Shown here: positions 52,497 through 62,515 of the stretch, in pieces
How positions within the stretch are numbered: position 1 is the stretch's first letter
How the letters are laid out: each line of letters opens with the position of its first letter
Notes under the pieces: model-generated
What the model saw: the letters and a program-made list of their open reading frames with translations, nothing else
Databases searched by the model: none
Told to the model about the DNA's origin: nothing
Program-made: the position numbers and the translations under genes
Origin: Chitinophaga silvatica
GTDB lineage: Bacteria > Bacteroidota > Bacteroidia > Chitinophagales > Chitinophagaceae
Assembly (NCBI RefSeq): GCF_003419895.1
Contig: NZ_QPMM01000009.1
Span: 124,001-188,000, forward strand
DNA: 64,000 nt
Direction of reading: 5' to 3'

Positions 52497-55400
52497 ATGA
52501 AAACTAGTTTTCCCTATGCCAGACATGGTGCATTGTTTCTGGTTGGCCAGCTTATTATGTTGGTTGCTACAGCACAAAATATCCCTACTAATTCAACAAA
52601 GCCTTCTGCTATTCCTGCAACACCACCTGCCGGATATACGAATACAGCCATAAGTTTTATTCGTACCTGGGAACCTTCAATGCAAACATCCGACCCGGCT
52701 GCTGTTATGGGAGCTACAGATATTGGCGCTGTTAAGCAGAGCACTTATTATGTTGATGGGTTGGGGAGGCCTGTCCAAACTGTGAATAAAGGAATTAGTC
52801 CTTCAGGTAAGGATATAGTAACTCCATTTGTTTATGATGCTTTGGGCCGGGAGGAGTATAAATATCTCCCTTATACTGCACAAACAGGCAATAGTTCTGA
52901 TGGAAAGTTTAAAACAGATCCTTTTAGTGCCCAACAATCATTTTATCAGAATACCGGTCTGAATCCCGGCATTAGTGGGGAAACAATTTTTTATCGCCAG
53001 TTAGAATACGATGCATCTCCTTTAAATCGAGTTCAGAAGTCCTATGCCCCTGGAAATAACTGGGCAAAAACAGGTGGCAATAAACCTATTATTCAAAGTC
53101 ATCTTTTGAATACTGTTGCTGATGGAGTTAGAATATGGGTACTTCCTTCAAGTTCGATAATTCCTGTAAGTACACAAGTTTACGAGGGGGGGCAGCTTTT
53201 TAAAGAAATGACTATAGATGAACGTGGAAATAAGGTCATAGAATTTATAGATAAAGAAGGCCGTCCTATCCTGAAAAAGGAAGAATTGGTTTCCGGAGCA
53301 GCAGATGGACATAATAATTGGTTATGTACCTATTATGTATATGATAATGTTGGTAATGTCCGTTGTGTGATTCCGCCTAAAGCAGTAGAGCTAATTAAAA
53401 GTAACTGGACATTAACGTCTGATGTTTTGCAGGAGCTTTGTTATTTATATAGATATGATGGAAGAAACAGATTGATAGTAAAGAAAATACCGGGAGCTGA
53501 TTCTACTGAATTTGTATATGATACAAGAGACAGGCTGGTATTTAGCCGGGATGGGAACTTGAAGTTGGGTACTACTCCCCAGTGGATGGTTACATATTAT
53601 GATGTGATCAACAGACCTTCTATGACAGGATTCTATAAATCTAATGCTACAAGAGAAGTTCTGCAAACGACAATGAATGTAATTACTGCATCTAATCCGC
53701 AGCCTAATATTTCTACATCGGATCTTACTCCATTAACCTATACTTATTATGATAATTACAGTTATAGTGGAGCAATTAGTCCGGTAACCTCAGATTATTC
53801 CAAACCGCAGGCAGGAACAAATCTTTATGCCGAGCCTACTACGGCTGCCACCACCTTCACAAGAGGTTTAATTACTGGTTCTAAACAAAGAGTATTAGGA
53901 ACTGAAACATGGTTGACAGCAAGTAATTATTATACAGATAAGGGTAGGCTGGTTCAAATGGTATCCAATAATATTAATAATGGGCAGGATGTTACAACAA
54001 ATCTTTATGACTTCAATGGTAAATTGCTAAGTCAATATCAGAGACATAATAATATTAAAAGTACGCTTACTCCGCAGTCTACCTTGCTTACTTCCATGAA
54101 CTATGATAAGGTGGGTCGATTAACTCAGGTCTCCAAACAGTTGAATGATAATGCAGCTACTCAAAGTATAATCGCAATGAATAATTATGATGAGTTGGGG
54201 CAGTTGAAAGATAAAAATCTGGGAGTAAAAAGTGGTGTGCCAATTGAAACATTGAATTTCGAATATAATATTCGTGGGTGGGTAAAATCGATCAATAAGA
54301 ATTTTGTAAATACTTCAGGTAGTTCAAGCAATTGGTTCGGGCAGGATTTAAGTTATGACGAAGGGTTTCAGGCAAACCAATATAATGGTAATATCGCTGG
54401 AATAAAATGGAAAAGTAAAAGTGATGGAATTGCACGAGCTTATGGCTACAACTATGATCCAACCAACCGATTAATGAAGGCCGATTTTACACAGAATAAC
54501 ACAGGCAGCTGGAGCAACTCAGTTGTGGATTTCAGTGTGAAAATGGGTGATGGTATTGATCCTGCATCTGCATATGATGCAAACGGTAATATTCTTTCGA
54601 TGATGCAGCGTGGATTAAAAGGAGGGGCAAGCACTACAATAGATCAGTTGACTTATAGTTATCTGCAGAATCAGGTAAGTAATCGCCTGCAAGGAGTAGC
54701 TGACGCCTTTAACGATCCTTCCTCTACATTGGGAGATTTCAAGGAAATAAATGGATCGGGCCTAAGTGATTATAGCTACGATTATAATGGAAATCTTACA
54801 AGTGATTTTAATAAAGGAATTAATACAATAACCTACAATCATTTAAATTTACCTAGTACCATCACCGTTACCGGAAAGGGAACCATCAGTTATCTTTATG
54901 ATGCAGCAGGTAACAGGTATAGGAAGATTGTGACTGATAATACCGTTACTCCGGCAAAGGTTACAACTACTGACTATTTGGGAGCATTTATTTATCAGAA
55001 TGACACACTGCAATTTGTTAGTCATGAAGAAGGCAGAATCAGGGCTATTTATAAATCGGGGCAACCAGTTGCCTATACAAACGATTATTTTATAAAAGAT
55101 CATTTGGGAAATGTAAGAATGGTATTGACGGAGCAGAGCGATTTTAGTATGTATGCAGCTACAATGGAAACTGGTAACGCAATAAATGAAACTGCATTGT
55201 TTAGCAATATCGATGAAACCAGGGCAGCAAAACCTGTAGGATTCCCTTCAGAAAATGCTAAAACAAATCAGTCAGTAGCTAAGCTCAGCGCGGCAGCTAA
55301 CGGAAAGAAAATTGGTCCGTCGCTGGTTTTGAGGGTAATGGCAGGAGATACTATACAGATAGGGACAAAAGCATTTTATAAATCTAACGGCCCTAATTCT

Positions 55401-56789
55401 GAAAACAATAAAATGGCTACTGCGGAGAACATGCTGGCAGATCTTATATCTGCATTTAACTCCGGAGCTAAACAGGGAGGAGATCATAATGTGTTGGCTG
55501 ATAATAATTCAACTCCATTTACTGCCGGGTTCTATAATAACGATTACCAACGTTTGAAACAGAAGGAGAAAGATCAAGTGAAGGTTGACAGACCAAAAGC
55601 GTATTTAAATTTTGTGCTTTTTGATGATCAATTCAATTTAATTGAAGAAAATAGTGGTGTAAAACAGGTAAAGGCTGAACCAGATCAGCTTCAAATACTT
55701 GGCCAGGATAAAATGACCATGAAGAAATCAGGTTATCTTTATGTATATACCAGTAATGAGAGTGTTCAGGATGTTTATTTCGATGATCTGGCTATTCTGG
55801 CTACGCCAGGCCCTTTATTGGAGGAAACCCATTATTACCCGTTTGGACTGATAATGGCAGGGATAAGTTCAAGTGCGTTAAGAGGAAAGGCCTATCCTGA
55901 AAACAGAAAGAAGTTTAATGGCATAGAACACACAACGGAGTTCGATTTAAATACTTATGATGCATTTTACAGAACGCTTGATCCGCAGATCGGAAGGTTC
56001 TGGCAAATAGATCCTAAGCCTACAGGAAATATAAGTTTGTATGCAATGATGGATAATAATCCTATCAGTAAATCTGATCCACTGGGCGATTCTATCCCCA
56101 AAGCAGTTGATCAGAGAATTGCCGCAAGGATTGAGAAATCATTAAATACTCAAATGGACGAAAATAATCAATCGAGCCAGGACTCACAAACTAAAATAGC
56201 TAATAATAACAAGGAAATTGAACAGTTGAAAAATGATATTGGATCGGGTAAGATTGCTGGTAGGAAAGATGTTAAGAAAGCCAATAAAAGAATTACCAAA
56301 TTAGAGAGGTCTACTAACTGGAATATTAATAATATAGTTGAAATGTGGACCAGAAATAACTTATTATCTCAGTCTTTAGCTGATATTAATTCACTGCGTA
56401 CCGATGAAAATTACAATTATACATTTGAAAAGCCTGGTAATGGAAGTATTATGCATACAGTTTATAAACGTGAGGCAGAAAATGGAATTGAGAATAAAGA
56501 TGTTGTGATTCAGGGTAGTAATGATGGATTATATATTCATGAAATAAGACATATAGGACAAAGTCTGGCTGCAGGTGGATTAAGCTTTTCGGAAAGCCCC
56601 AATACTAAGGGTAGGTTAAAATATGCAAGTGTAGGTAGAAGACAAGAATTAGAGGTAAATGCCTATCAAACACAGTTTTCTCTTGATCCACTTGGTTATC
56701 CGGCAACCAGAAGAGCTTTTATGTTAAGCGATATTAATATAGAATCATTAAAATCAATTCTTGGAGAAGATGGAAATGCGGCTTACTAA
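52497..56789 (+). CDS. RHS-repeat protein with C-terminal HExxH domain
   Basis: The protein has 1430 residues. A signal peptide (about 1-26) precedes a DUF6443-type N-terminal domain (IRTWEPSMQTSD, YYVDGLGRPVQTV, YDALGREEYKYLPY), then many YD-type repeats. The RHS core ends at residues about 1111-1197 (YYPFGLIMAG, FNGIEHTTEFDLNTYDAFYR, DPQIGRFWQIDP, NNPISKSDPLGD). The last 233 residues are a different module. A lysine-rich coiled-coil linker leads to a domain with HEIRH (1348-1352), an HExxH zinc site, and Glu1384/Glu1386 (RRQELEVNAYQTQ) as a possible third ligand. The tip therefore looks like a zincin-type peptidase. RHS tips are often toxins, so a contact-toxin role is inferred. It overlaps the next gene, a lipoprotein. 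Confidence 0.85.
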   Translation: MKTSFPYARHGALFLVGQLIMLVATAQNIPTNSTKPSAIPATPPAGYTNTAISFIRTWEPSMQTSDPAAVMGATDIGAVKQSTYYVDGLGRPVQTVNKGISPSGKDIVTPFVYDALGREEYKYLPYTAQTGNSSDGKFKTDPFSAQQSFYQNTGLNPGISGETIFYRQLEYDASPLNRVQKSYAPGNNWAKTGGNKPIIQSHLLNTVADGVRIWVLPSSSIIPVSTQVYEGGQLFKEMTIDERGNKVIEFIDKEGRPILKKEELVSGAADGHNNWLCTYYVYDNVGNVRCVIPPKAVELIKSNWTLTSDVLQELCYLYRYDGRNRLIVKKIPGADSTEFVYDTRDRLVFSRDGNLKLGTTPQWMVTYYDVINRPSMTGFYKSNATREVLQTTMNVITASNPQPNISTSDLTPLTYTYYDNYSYSGAISPVTSDYSKPQAGTNLYAEPTTAATTFTRGLITGSKQRVLGTETWLTASNYYTDKGRLVQMVSNNINNGQDVTTNLYDFNGKLLSQYQRHNNIKSTLTPQSTLLTSMNYDKVGRLTQVSKQLNDNAATQSIIAMNNYDELGQLKDKNLGVKSGVPIETLNFEYNIRGWVKSINKNFVNTSGSSSNWFGQDLSYDEGFQANQYNGNIAGIKWKSKSDGIARAYGYNYDPTNRLMKADFTQNNTGSWSNSVVDFSVKMGDGIDPASAYDANGNILSMMQRGLKGGASTTIDQLTYSYLQNQVSNRLQGVADAFNDPSSTLGDFKEINGSGLSDYSYDYNGNLTSDFNKGINTITYNHLNLPSTITVTGKGTISYLYDAAGNRYRKIVTDNTVTPAKVTTTDYLGAFIYQNDTLQFVSHEEGRIRAIYKSGQPVAYTNDYFIKDHLGNVRMVLTEQSDFSMYAATMETGNAINETALFSNIDETRAAKPVGFPSENAKTNQSVAKLSAAANGKKIGPSLVLRVMAGDTIQIGTKAFYKSNGPNSENNKMATAENMLADLISAFNSGAKQGGDHNVLADNNSTPFTAGFYNNDYQRLKQKEKDQVKVDRPKAYLNFVLFDDQFNLIEENSGVKQVKAEPDQLQILGQDKMTMKKSGYLYVYTSNESVQDVYFDDLAILATPGPLLEETHYYPFGLIMAGISSSALRGKAYPENRKKFNGIEHTTEFDLNTYDAFYRTLDPQIGRFWQIDPKPTGNISLYAMMDNNPISKSDPLGDSIPKAVDQRIAARIEKSLNTQMDENNQSSQDSQTKIANNNKEIEQLKNDIGSGKIAGRKDVKKANKRITKLERSTNWNINNIVEMWTRNNLLSQSLADINSLRTDENYNYTFEKPGNGSIMHTVYKREAENGIENKDVVIQGSNDGLYIHEIRHIGQSLAAGGLSFSESPNTKGRLKYASVGRRQELEVNAYQTQFSLDPLGYPATRRAFMLSDINIESLKSILGEDGNAAY

Positions 56790-57513
56790 AAATCATTTTT
56801 TGAAAATTTTAGCTTTACTGCTGATGGGCATAATTCTTTTCTCCTGTGCCCATCAGCAGGTAATCTACGCATCAAAATTTGGAATAGAAGGAAAGTATCA
56901 GAAGGAAAATGGAAAGGAGCTATTAATTTTTAATGCCGATAAAACTTTTTATTGTCTGAGAAACTATATACCGGCAAATGATGTGCTTATTCCGATGTGT
57001 GATACTATAGCTAGTGGTATCTGGAACCAACGTGCCGGGTTTATAGAATTACACAATAAACCTGATTTTAATAAGATAAACTACTCAATTGTTGAAAGCC
57101 TGAGAGGTACTAAAGATTCTGTTTACTTCAGGATAATATTGCCGAAAGATGATGCATTGGATTATAAAAATTTTGTTTTCAATTTAATTCCCTATTCGAA
57201 ATATGATCAGGTATTAAAAATTAACAAACCTGAATTTGCAATTCCAAATGTGAGAATACCGAGAATCAATTTTGGTTTGAGCCTCCAGAATATTGAGCCC
57301 AATGTAGATTTTGGAAAAGGAAATTTTCAACGCACCAATTTTATGATTTTTGAGAATTATCAGGCTAAAGATAATAATGCAAACTTCTTTACAATCACGC
57401 TCAATAACTTTAACCAATGTTTTTATGAGGCAATGGATATGGAAGGACAGATAATTGGAATTGAAGGGAAAAAGTTGGTCTGGAGAGGTAACAGGTATGA
57501 AAAAATTAATTAA
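56776..57513 (+). CDS. Lipoprotein overlapping the RHS gene, candidate immunity protein
   Basis: The protein has 245 residues from the ATG at 56776 (other in-frame starts are ATG 56770 and TTG 56761). The start lies inside the end of the RHS gene (stop 56787-56789), so translation is likely coupled. A lipobox is visible at Cys24 (MGIILFSCAHQQ). No known domain is recognised. The mature part is beta-rich with YQKENGKELLIFNADKTFYCLRN and ends QIIGIEGKKLVWRGNRYEKI, which resembles a lipocalin-like or MORN-free barrel. The tight coupling with a toxin-like tip suggests an envelope-located immunity protein. This is inference; it could also be an assembly factor. Confidence 0.65.
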   Translation: MRLTKNHFLKILALLLMGIILFSCAHQQVIYASKFGIEGKYQKENGKELLIFNADKTFYCLRNYIPANDVLIPMCDTIASGIWNQRAGFIELHNKPDFNKINYSIVESLRGTKDSVYFRIILPKDDALDYKNFVFNLIPYSKYDQVLKINKPEFAIPNVRIPRINFGLSLQNIEPNVDFGKGNFQRTNFMIFENYQAKDNNANFFTITLNNFNQCFYEAMDMEGQIIGIEGKKLVWRGNRYEKIN

Positions 57514-57550
57514 TTTTTTCATGAGTTGGATATAAAGAGAATAGTGATCA

Positions 57551-58336
57551 TTAACTCTTCCTGAAATCTGAAGGCCTCGAATTGGTAAACTCATGAAAAG
57601 CATCACTAAAAGAACTAATAGATGTATATCCAACATTATAAGCAATCTCACTAATTGGCTTATTGCTTTTGAGTATCAATTCTATCGCCTTTACCATGCG
57701 TAGTGTTTTTAAATATTGCAGAAAGGAAATGTGAATTGATGATTGAAAAAGCCTTGATAATGATCGTTCACTGATATTGAATTTTTTGGAGACATCTTCT
57801 AATGTTAACTTTTCTCCAATATTTTTTTCCAGAAACCTGATAATCGGTTGCATTTGTTCATTATCTGTAGTTGGAAGAATAATGGGTAATGCCTTGTTGT
57901 TTAACTGCGGTAATAGCTTTTTTAAGGCTACGAGAAATTCAAAGTTATCATCCTTCGGTGTTACGTGCTTGCCATCCCAGCGCTCAGAATAATTGATCAT
58001 TTGTATTAATAACTCACTGGCCGGATAAATTCCCAGCTTTTTATAAAAAGGGTTGCTTTCATCGTCATGGGCATAGAAGTAAAGCGACCTAAGCACTGTT
58101 GCAGAGTTGCCAATTCGTAAAATATGAGGCATACCCTGTGGAATCCAGAAATAATGTCTGGCAGGTACTACATATGTTTTATAGTCGATAGTAATGTAGG
58201 CAATTCCTCCTTCTACATAACTAAGCTGTCCTTTATTATGAGTATGTAAGGGAATTAGTTTCTCCGATTTTTCATGCATAACAAACACTGCGTTACGCTG
58301 CTTATTTATTTCCGGTAATGATGCTATCAGCCCCAT
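57551..58336 (-). CDS. AraC-family regulator with cupin sensor domain
   Basis: The protein has 261 residues. The N-terminal cupin (HTHNKGQLSYVEGGIAYITI, PARHYFWIPQGMPH) is followed by two helix-turn-helix motifs in the C-terminal AraC domain (LTLEDVSKKFNISERSLSRLFQ and PISEIAYNVGYTSISSFSDAFHEF). It is divergent from the efflux operon, with 152 bp between the starts. It likely controls that operon in response to a small molecule (inference). It converges on the lipoprotein gene with a 37-bp gap and no separate terminator. Confidence 0.9.
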   Translation of the reverse strand: MGLIASLPEINKQRNAVFVMHEKSEKLIPLHTHNKGQLSYVEGGIAYITIDYKTYVVPARHYFWIPQGMPHILRIGNSATVLRSLYFYAHDDESNPFYKKLGIYPASELLIQMINYSERWDGKHVTPKDDNFEFLVALKKLLPQLNNKALPIILPTTDNEQMQPIIRFLEKNIGEKLTLEDVSKKFNISERSLSRLFQSSIHISFLQYLKTLRMVKAIELILKSNKPISEIAYNVGYTSISSFSDAFHEFTNSRPSDFRKS

Positions 58337-58447
58337 GTTTTTAACTTTTTTTGACCTGAAATGCTTGCCAACAAAGGTATGGATAATTTTGGCCGGAATG
58401 ATGAAAAGAATGACTATTTATCTGAAATGACAAATCAACGGGCGATT

Positions 58448-58455
58448 TAATTTTG
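58448..58455 (+). promoter_or_regulatory. -7 element of the efflux operon
   Basis: TAATTTTG at 58448-58455 lies 33 bp before the TolC-family start. No TTG occurs at the expected -33 position (58426-58430), which fits an activator-dependent promoter served by the divergent AraC regulator. Confidence 0.5.
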
Positions 58456-58488
58456 CATCACAGATACTGAACTCAGGTTCCCAATTAT

Positions 58489-59814
58489 ATGAATTATAAA
58501 AATAGGATCGTTGTCATGTGTGTATTACTGGCAGTTTACCCGATCCAAATTTATGCGCAACAAGTAAATGATACACTCACCATTTCATTGGCGCAAACAT
58601 GGCAAAAAGCTGAAATATACAGCCGGAAAATAGCCATCAGTAAAAAGGCAACAGCTATTGCCAGTACTGAAATCCTGGATGCCCAAAGAGAAAGGCTACC
58701 CGAACTGGAAGTAATGGGGAGCGCTGAAAAAGCAACCAATATTCCTATTTATGGCAATGGTGTCTTCACAAAACCTACTTCTCAACATGAGGTAATTCAT
58801 AATTTATATAAAGTAGGGGCCGACCTCTACATGAATATTTACAATGGAAATAAGCTTAATCTTAAAATAGAGGAAGATAAAATCCTGCATCAACTGGCAG
58901 GTATACGCGAAGCCGAAACAATATCCGGTATCCGCTACCAGGTAGCGGCCCGGTACCTCGAATTGCAACAGGCACTGATCTTTAAAGAGCTTATATTAAA
59001 AGATATTGCAGATCAGGAGAAGCAGCTAAAGGAGATTCAATCGTTTTATCGAAACGGCACTGTTCTGAAAAGTGACGTGCTGCGGGTGGAACTGGATTTA
59101 TCGAAACGCCAGCTTACACTGGTAAAAATTGAGAACGACATCCTTATAGCCAATCAGAAGCTGAATATTATTATTGGCGAGCCGGATGAAAAAGTAGTAA
59201 GACCGGAATTAACCCAATTGCCAGTTGATGTAGGTGTATATTCCGATTATCTTGCTCAGGCTTTACAACACTCTTATGCCTGGCATATTTCGGAATCAGA
59301 AACACATCTGGGTGAATTGCATGTTCAACAGGTAAAGTCGAATGTCAGGCCTAAAGTCGGGTGGTACGGTGATTTCTCCTATGCTAATCCACAAATCTTT
59401 TTATATCCATACAACCCTTCCTGGTACTCATTGGGAGTTACAGGAGTAAAGGTATCTTTCCCCATTTCATCACTTTATCATAATACCTATAAACTTCAAT
59501 CTGCGAAATTAGAGCTGGAGAAGGAAGAAGAAGCGCATCACGATACTGAAGATAAGGTAAGGCAGCAGGTGAAAGAAGCATTTCTGCGTTATAAGGAAGC
59601 ATTGGTGCAGATAGATGTAGCCGGAAAGAATGTGCAAAGGGCAGAAGAAAATGCCCGCATAATAAAAGTCTCCTATTTCAACCAGGCTTCTCTGGTAACA
59701 GATCTGCTGGATGCAGATGTTAAGTTGTTAGAATCCAGATTTGAACTTGCCGCCGCAAAAGTTCTTGCACAAAATAAATACTACTTACTCCAACATATTA
59801 CAGGTATCCTTTAA
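58489..59814 (+). CDS. TolC-family outer-membrane efflux protein
   Basis: The protein has 441 residues, with a signal peptide (about 1-24, ending QIYAQQ). Two repeats of the OEP fold with long helices are visible: LTISLAQTWQKAEIYSRKIAISKKATAIASTE near the start and LELEKEEEAHHDTEDKVRQQVKEAFLRYKEAL near the end, and the strand VGADLYMNIYNGNKLNLKIEED. It forms the outer-membrane channel of a tripartite pump. The next gene starts four bases downstream. Confidence 0.9.
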   Translation: MNYKNRIVVMCVLLAVYPIQIYAQQVNDTLTISLAQTWQKAEIYSRKIAISKKATAIASTEILDAQRERLPELEVMGSAEKATNIPIYGNGVFTKPTSQHEVIHNLYKVGADLYMNIYNGNKLNLKIEEDKILHQLAGIREAETISGIRYQVAARYLELQQALIFKELILKDIADQEKQLKEIQSFYRNGTVLKSDVLRVELDLSKRQLTLVKIENDILIANQKLNIIIGEPDEKVVRPELTQLPVDVGVYSDYLAQALQHSYAWHISESETHLGELHVQQVKSNVRPKVGWYGDFSYANPQIFLYPYNPSWYSLGVTGVKVSFPISSLYHNTYKLQSAKLELEKEEEAHHDTEDKVRQQVKEAFLRYKEALVQIDVAGKNVQRAEENARIIKVSYFNQASLVTDLLDADVKLLESRFELAAAKVLAQNKYYLLQHITGIL

Positions 59815-59818
59815 TAAA

Positions 59819-60883
59819 ATGAAAAAGAAATATATCGTAACAGACAGACTGATTACAAAAATCACAGGCTGGATGGCAGGCCTTATTGTATTGGCATTAA
59901 CCATTTGGGGCGGTGTTACAATCTGGCATTACTATAAGTATGAAGAAACCAACGATGCACAGGTACAGGAATATGTAAACCCGGTTATTTCCAGAGCAGG
60001 TGGATTTATCGTAGCTGTTAAATTTGAAGAGAACCAGCATGTGAAAAAAGGAGATACATTGCTGATCATAGATAACCGCGAATATATACTGCAACAAGAG
60101 CAAACAGCATCTGCTCTTCGCAAATCACAGGCCCAGTTGGAGGTATTGGAAAGTAACATTCATACATTGGAGAAAACTGCCGGTGCTGCAAATGCCCAGA
60201 TAGCCGGGGCAAAAGCTAAAGTTTGGAAACAACAGCTCGAGTACGACCGTTATAAGCAGATGTATAAGGAAGAAGCAGCTACCAGGCAGCAATTGGAGAA
60301 TATCGAAGCTTCACTGGATGTTAATAACAGCGAATACAAATCTGCTGAAGAAAATTATAGTGCTGCCAATTCTCGCATCACAGACGTGAAGGCTGAGAAA
60401 GAAGTAGTACAGGCAGAAATTCAACGCTTGCATGCCTTGCTCGACCGGCATAAACTGGATGTAAGTTATACCGTCATTACCGCTTCCTATGATGGACGGA
60501 TGGGTAGAAGAACGATAGAAGCGGGGCAGATGATTGATGCCGGTGAAGTGCTGGCATATATCGTCAATAATGAAACAGATAAATGGGTGGTGGCGAATTT
60601 TAAAGAAACGCAGGTTGCCAATATGGAGATAGGTGATACTGTTGAAATTATTGCGGATGCATATCCCGACAGGAAGTTTAAAGGCACTATAATAAGTCTT
60701 TCTCCAGCTACCGGTTCCAGTTTCTCTTTATTACCTCCCGATAATTCAACAGGCAACTATGTGAAAATTGTACAGCGTATTCCGGTAAGAATACGTGTGG
60801 ATGGGAGTCGTACGGCAACAGACAGATTAAAAGTAGGGATGAATGTAAATGTTTATCGCCCCAAAAAACAGTATCATGGATAG
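59819..60883 (+). CDS. HlyD/EmrA-type membrane fusion protein
   Basis: The protein has 354 residues from the ATG at 59819. The frame extends to 59741, but that would overlap the TolC gene. One N-terminal membrane span (GWMAGLIVLALTIWGGVTIWHYY) is followed by a lipoyl half-motif (EYVNPVISRAGGFIVAVKFEENQHVKKGDTLLIIDN), a long coiled-coil hairpin (about 85-200) and the second half (VITASYDGRMGRRTIEAGQMI). It bridges the inner-membrane transporter and the TolC-like channel. Confidence 0.93.
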   Translation: MKKKYIVTDRLITKITGWMAGLIVLALTIWGGVTIWHYYKYEETNDAQVQEYVNPVISRAGGFIVAVKFEENQHVKKGDTLLIIDNREYILQQEQTASALRKSQAQLEVLESNIHTLEKTAGAANAQIAGAKAKVWKQQLEYDRYKQMYKEEAATRQQLENIEASLDVNNSEYKSAEENYSAANSRITDVKAEKEVVQAEIQRLHALLDRHKLDVSYTVITASYDGRMGRRTIEAGQMIDAGEVLAYIVNNETDKWVVANFKETQVANMEIGDTVEIIADAYPDRKFKGTIISLSPATGSSFSLLPPDNSTGNYVKIVQRIPVRIRVDGSRTATDRLKVGMNVNVYRPKKQYHG

Positions 60884-62465
60884 TGGAATTCCCATATTCA
60901 AACATTGGGCACCAGAGTGGTTGATAAGGGCCAGTCTTTTTCTGCTGATTCTGCCTAATATAGTTTTATTTTTTTTGCCGTTGGCCAACATCAATGCGGC
61001 TGCCGGTTTTTATGGCAGTGAGCCGGCCGATATTCAGTTTGCCGTTGCATTATTTTATGCCGGATATGTAGGTTTTTACAATTTGGAAAGACGGTTCTTT
61101 GTATTCCTGGCCACAAGGGAGTATTTTATTATTATTACCTTTCTTCAAATCCTTAGCTGCTTTATCTGTTATCAGGTTCATGAACTTTATATATTTTTTC
61201 CGATAAGATTCTTGCAGGGATTATTATTTGCATGCACTGTAAACCTATCTTTATCGCTGATGTTTACCCGCTTGCAAAGTGAAAGGGCAAGAGAAGTGGG
61301 CTTCTCGGTATTCTTTGGATTTTTGTTATGCGCAGTTCCGTTCAATAACTTCGTGACAGCAGATTTGATAGATGCTTACAATTTTGGAGTAGTTTATAAA
61401 GCTACCTTATTTGCCTATGCTCCCTGCCTGTTTCTGTTATTACTTACAATGAATAACGTCAGGCTAAATGTTCGTTTCCCTTTATGGAACCTCGACTGGC
61501 AAAGCTTTGCATTATATACAATAGTCCTGGTATTATTGGGGTATATCATGATTTACGGGCAGGAATATTATTGGTTACAGGACCTCCGAATTCGAAATAG
61601 TGTAATGGTGATCGGAGTATTGGCAGTGATATATCTTGTAAGACAATGGAAGATGAGGCGACCCTACCTGCATTTACAGGTATTCAGGTATAGGAATTTC
61701 AGAATGGGATTAGTCGTTTTATTTGTGATGTATATATGTCGGTTTGCTTCGGGGATTACCAACTCGTTTTATACTACAGTACTGGGGTTTGATCCGTTTC
61801 ATGTTTCTTATATCAATTTGCTGAACATGGGAGGAATTGTTGTAGGAGTAATCATAGCATGTTGTATGGCCTTACAAAAAATGAGGATTCGCAGAATGTG
61901 GATTCCCGGTTTTGTTTGCCTGTTGGGGTTTCATGTTAGTATGTATTTTTTGTTTGATGTGCAGGCAGATGAATGGAAATACTTTATTCCCTTATTTGTC
62001 CAGGGCCTTGGGGTGGGTATGATCATGGTGCCAACAATTATATACATTATTTCCTCAGTGCCTGTAGCAATTGGAGGGTCGGCTGCCTCTATAGGGCTGT
62101 TGATCAGGTATCTTGGTTTCTGTGTAAGTATTGCATTGATCAATTATTTTGAATTATTAGGTAGAAGCAGGCATTATAATGCCTTTCAGGACCATCTTAC
62201 GAAAATTGACCCGGTAGTACGGGCCACTTTGCATAAACAGGCTCATATCTTAGAAACTAAAGGAATGCCGGCCAGCCGGGCTATTAAAGGAGCCAATAAA
62301 ATGCTGGTTGCCTCGCTCAATAAGCAGGATCAGATACGTTTTGCGATGGATTATTATGAATTGATCAGTTGCCTGATTGTTGCAACCCTACTATTAATAG
62401 CACTTTGGCCTTACCTGAATAGAACCGTAGTTTACCTGCGTTCCCGAAGATTAAGCCCGGCTTAA
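60876..62465 (+). CDS. MFS multidrug transporter (EmrB-like, DHA2)
   Basis: The protein has 529 residues from ATG 60876, overlapping the HlyD stop by eight bases. An upstream start at 60849 would overlap further. About 14 membrane segments are visible. The first loop is unusual (FFLPLANINAAAGFYGSEPADIQFAVALFYAGYVG), lacking the classical LDxTIVNVALP motif of DHA2 members, and motif A is weak (NLERRFF). The last helices include VGMIMVPTIIYIISSVPVAIGGSAASIG, the DHA2 motif C-like region. Together with the preceding genes it makes an EmrAB-TolC-like pump for hydrophobic compounds. Confidence 0.88.
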   Translation: MDSGIPIFKHWAPEWLIRASLFLLILPNIVLFFLPLANINAAAGFYGSEPADIQFAVALFYAGYVGFYNLERRFFVFLATREYFIIITFLQILSCFICYQVHELYIFFPIRFLQGLLFACTVNLSLSLMFTRLQSERAREVGFSVFFGFLLCAVPFNNFVTADLIDAYNFGVVYKATLFAYAPCLFLLLLTMNNVRLNVRFPLWNLDWQSFALYTIVLVLLGYIMIYGQEYYWLQDLRIRNSVMVIGVLAVIYLVRQWKMRRPYLHLQVFRYRNFRMGLVVLFVMYICRFASGITNSFYTTVLGFDPFHVSYINLLNMGGIVVGVIIACCMALQKMRIRRMWIPGFVCLLGFHVSMYFLFDVQADEWKYFIPLFVQGLGVGMIMVPTIIYIISSVPVAIGGSAASIGLLIRYLGFCVSIALINYFELLGRSRHYNAFQDHLTKIDPVVRATLHKQAHILETKGMPASRAIKGANKMLVASLNKQDQIRFAMDYYELISCLIVATLLLIALWPYLNRTVVYLRSRRLSPA

Positions 62466-62515
62466 TGAAAATATTTTGATACATGAATCTATTTCCTTTA
62501 TTTTGCACTGCATTT

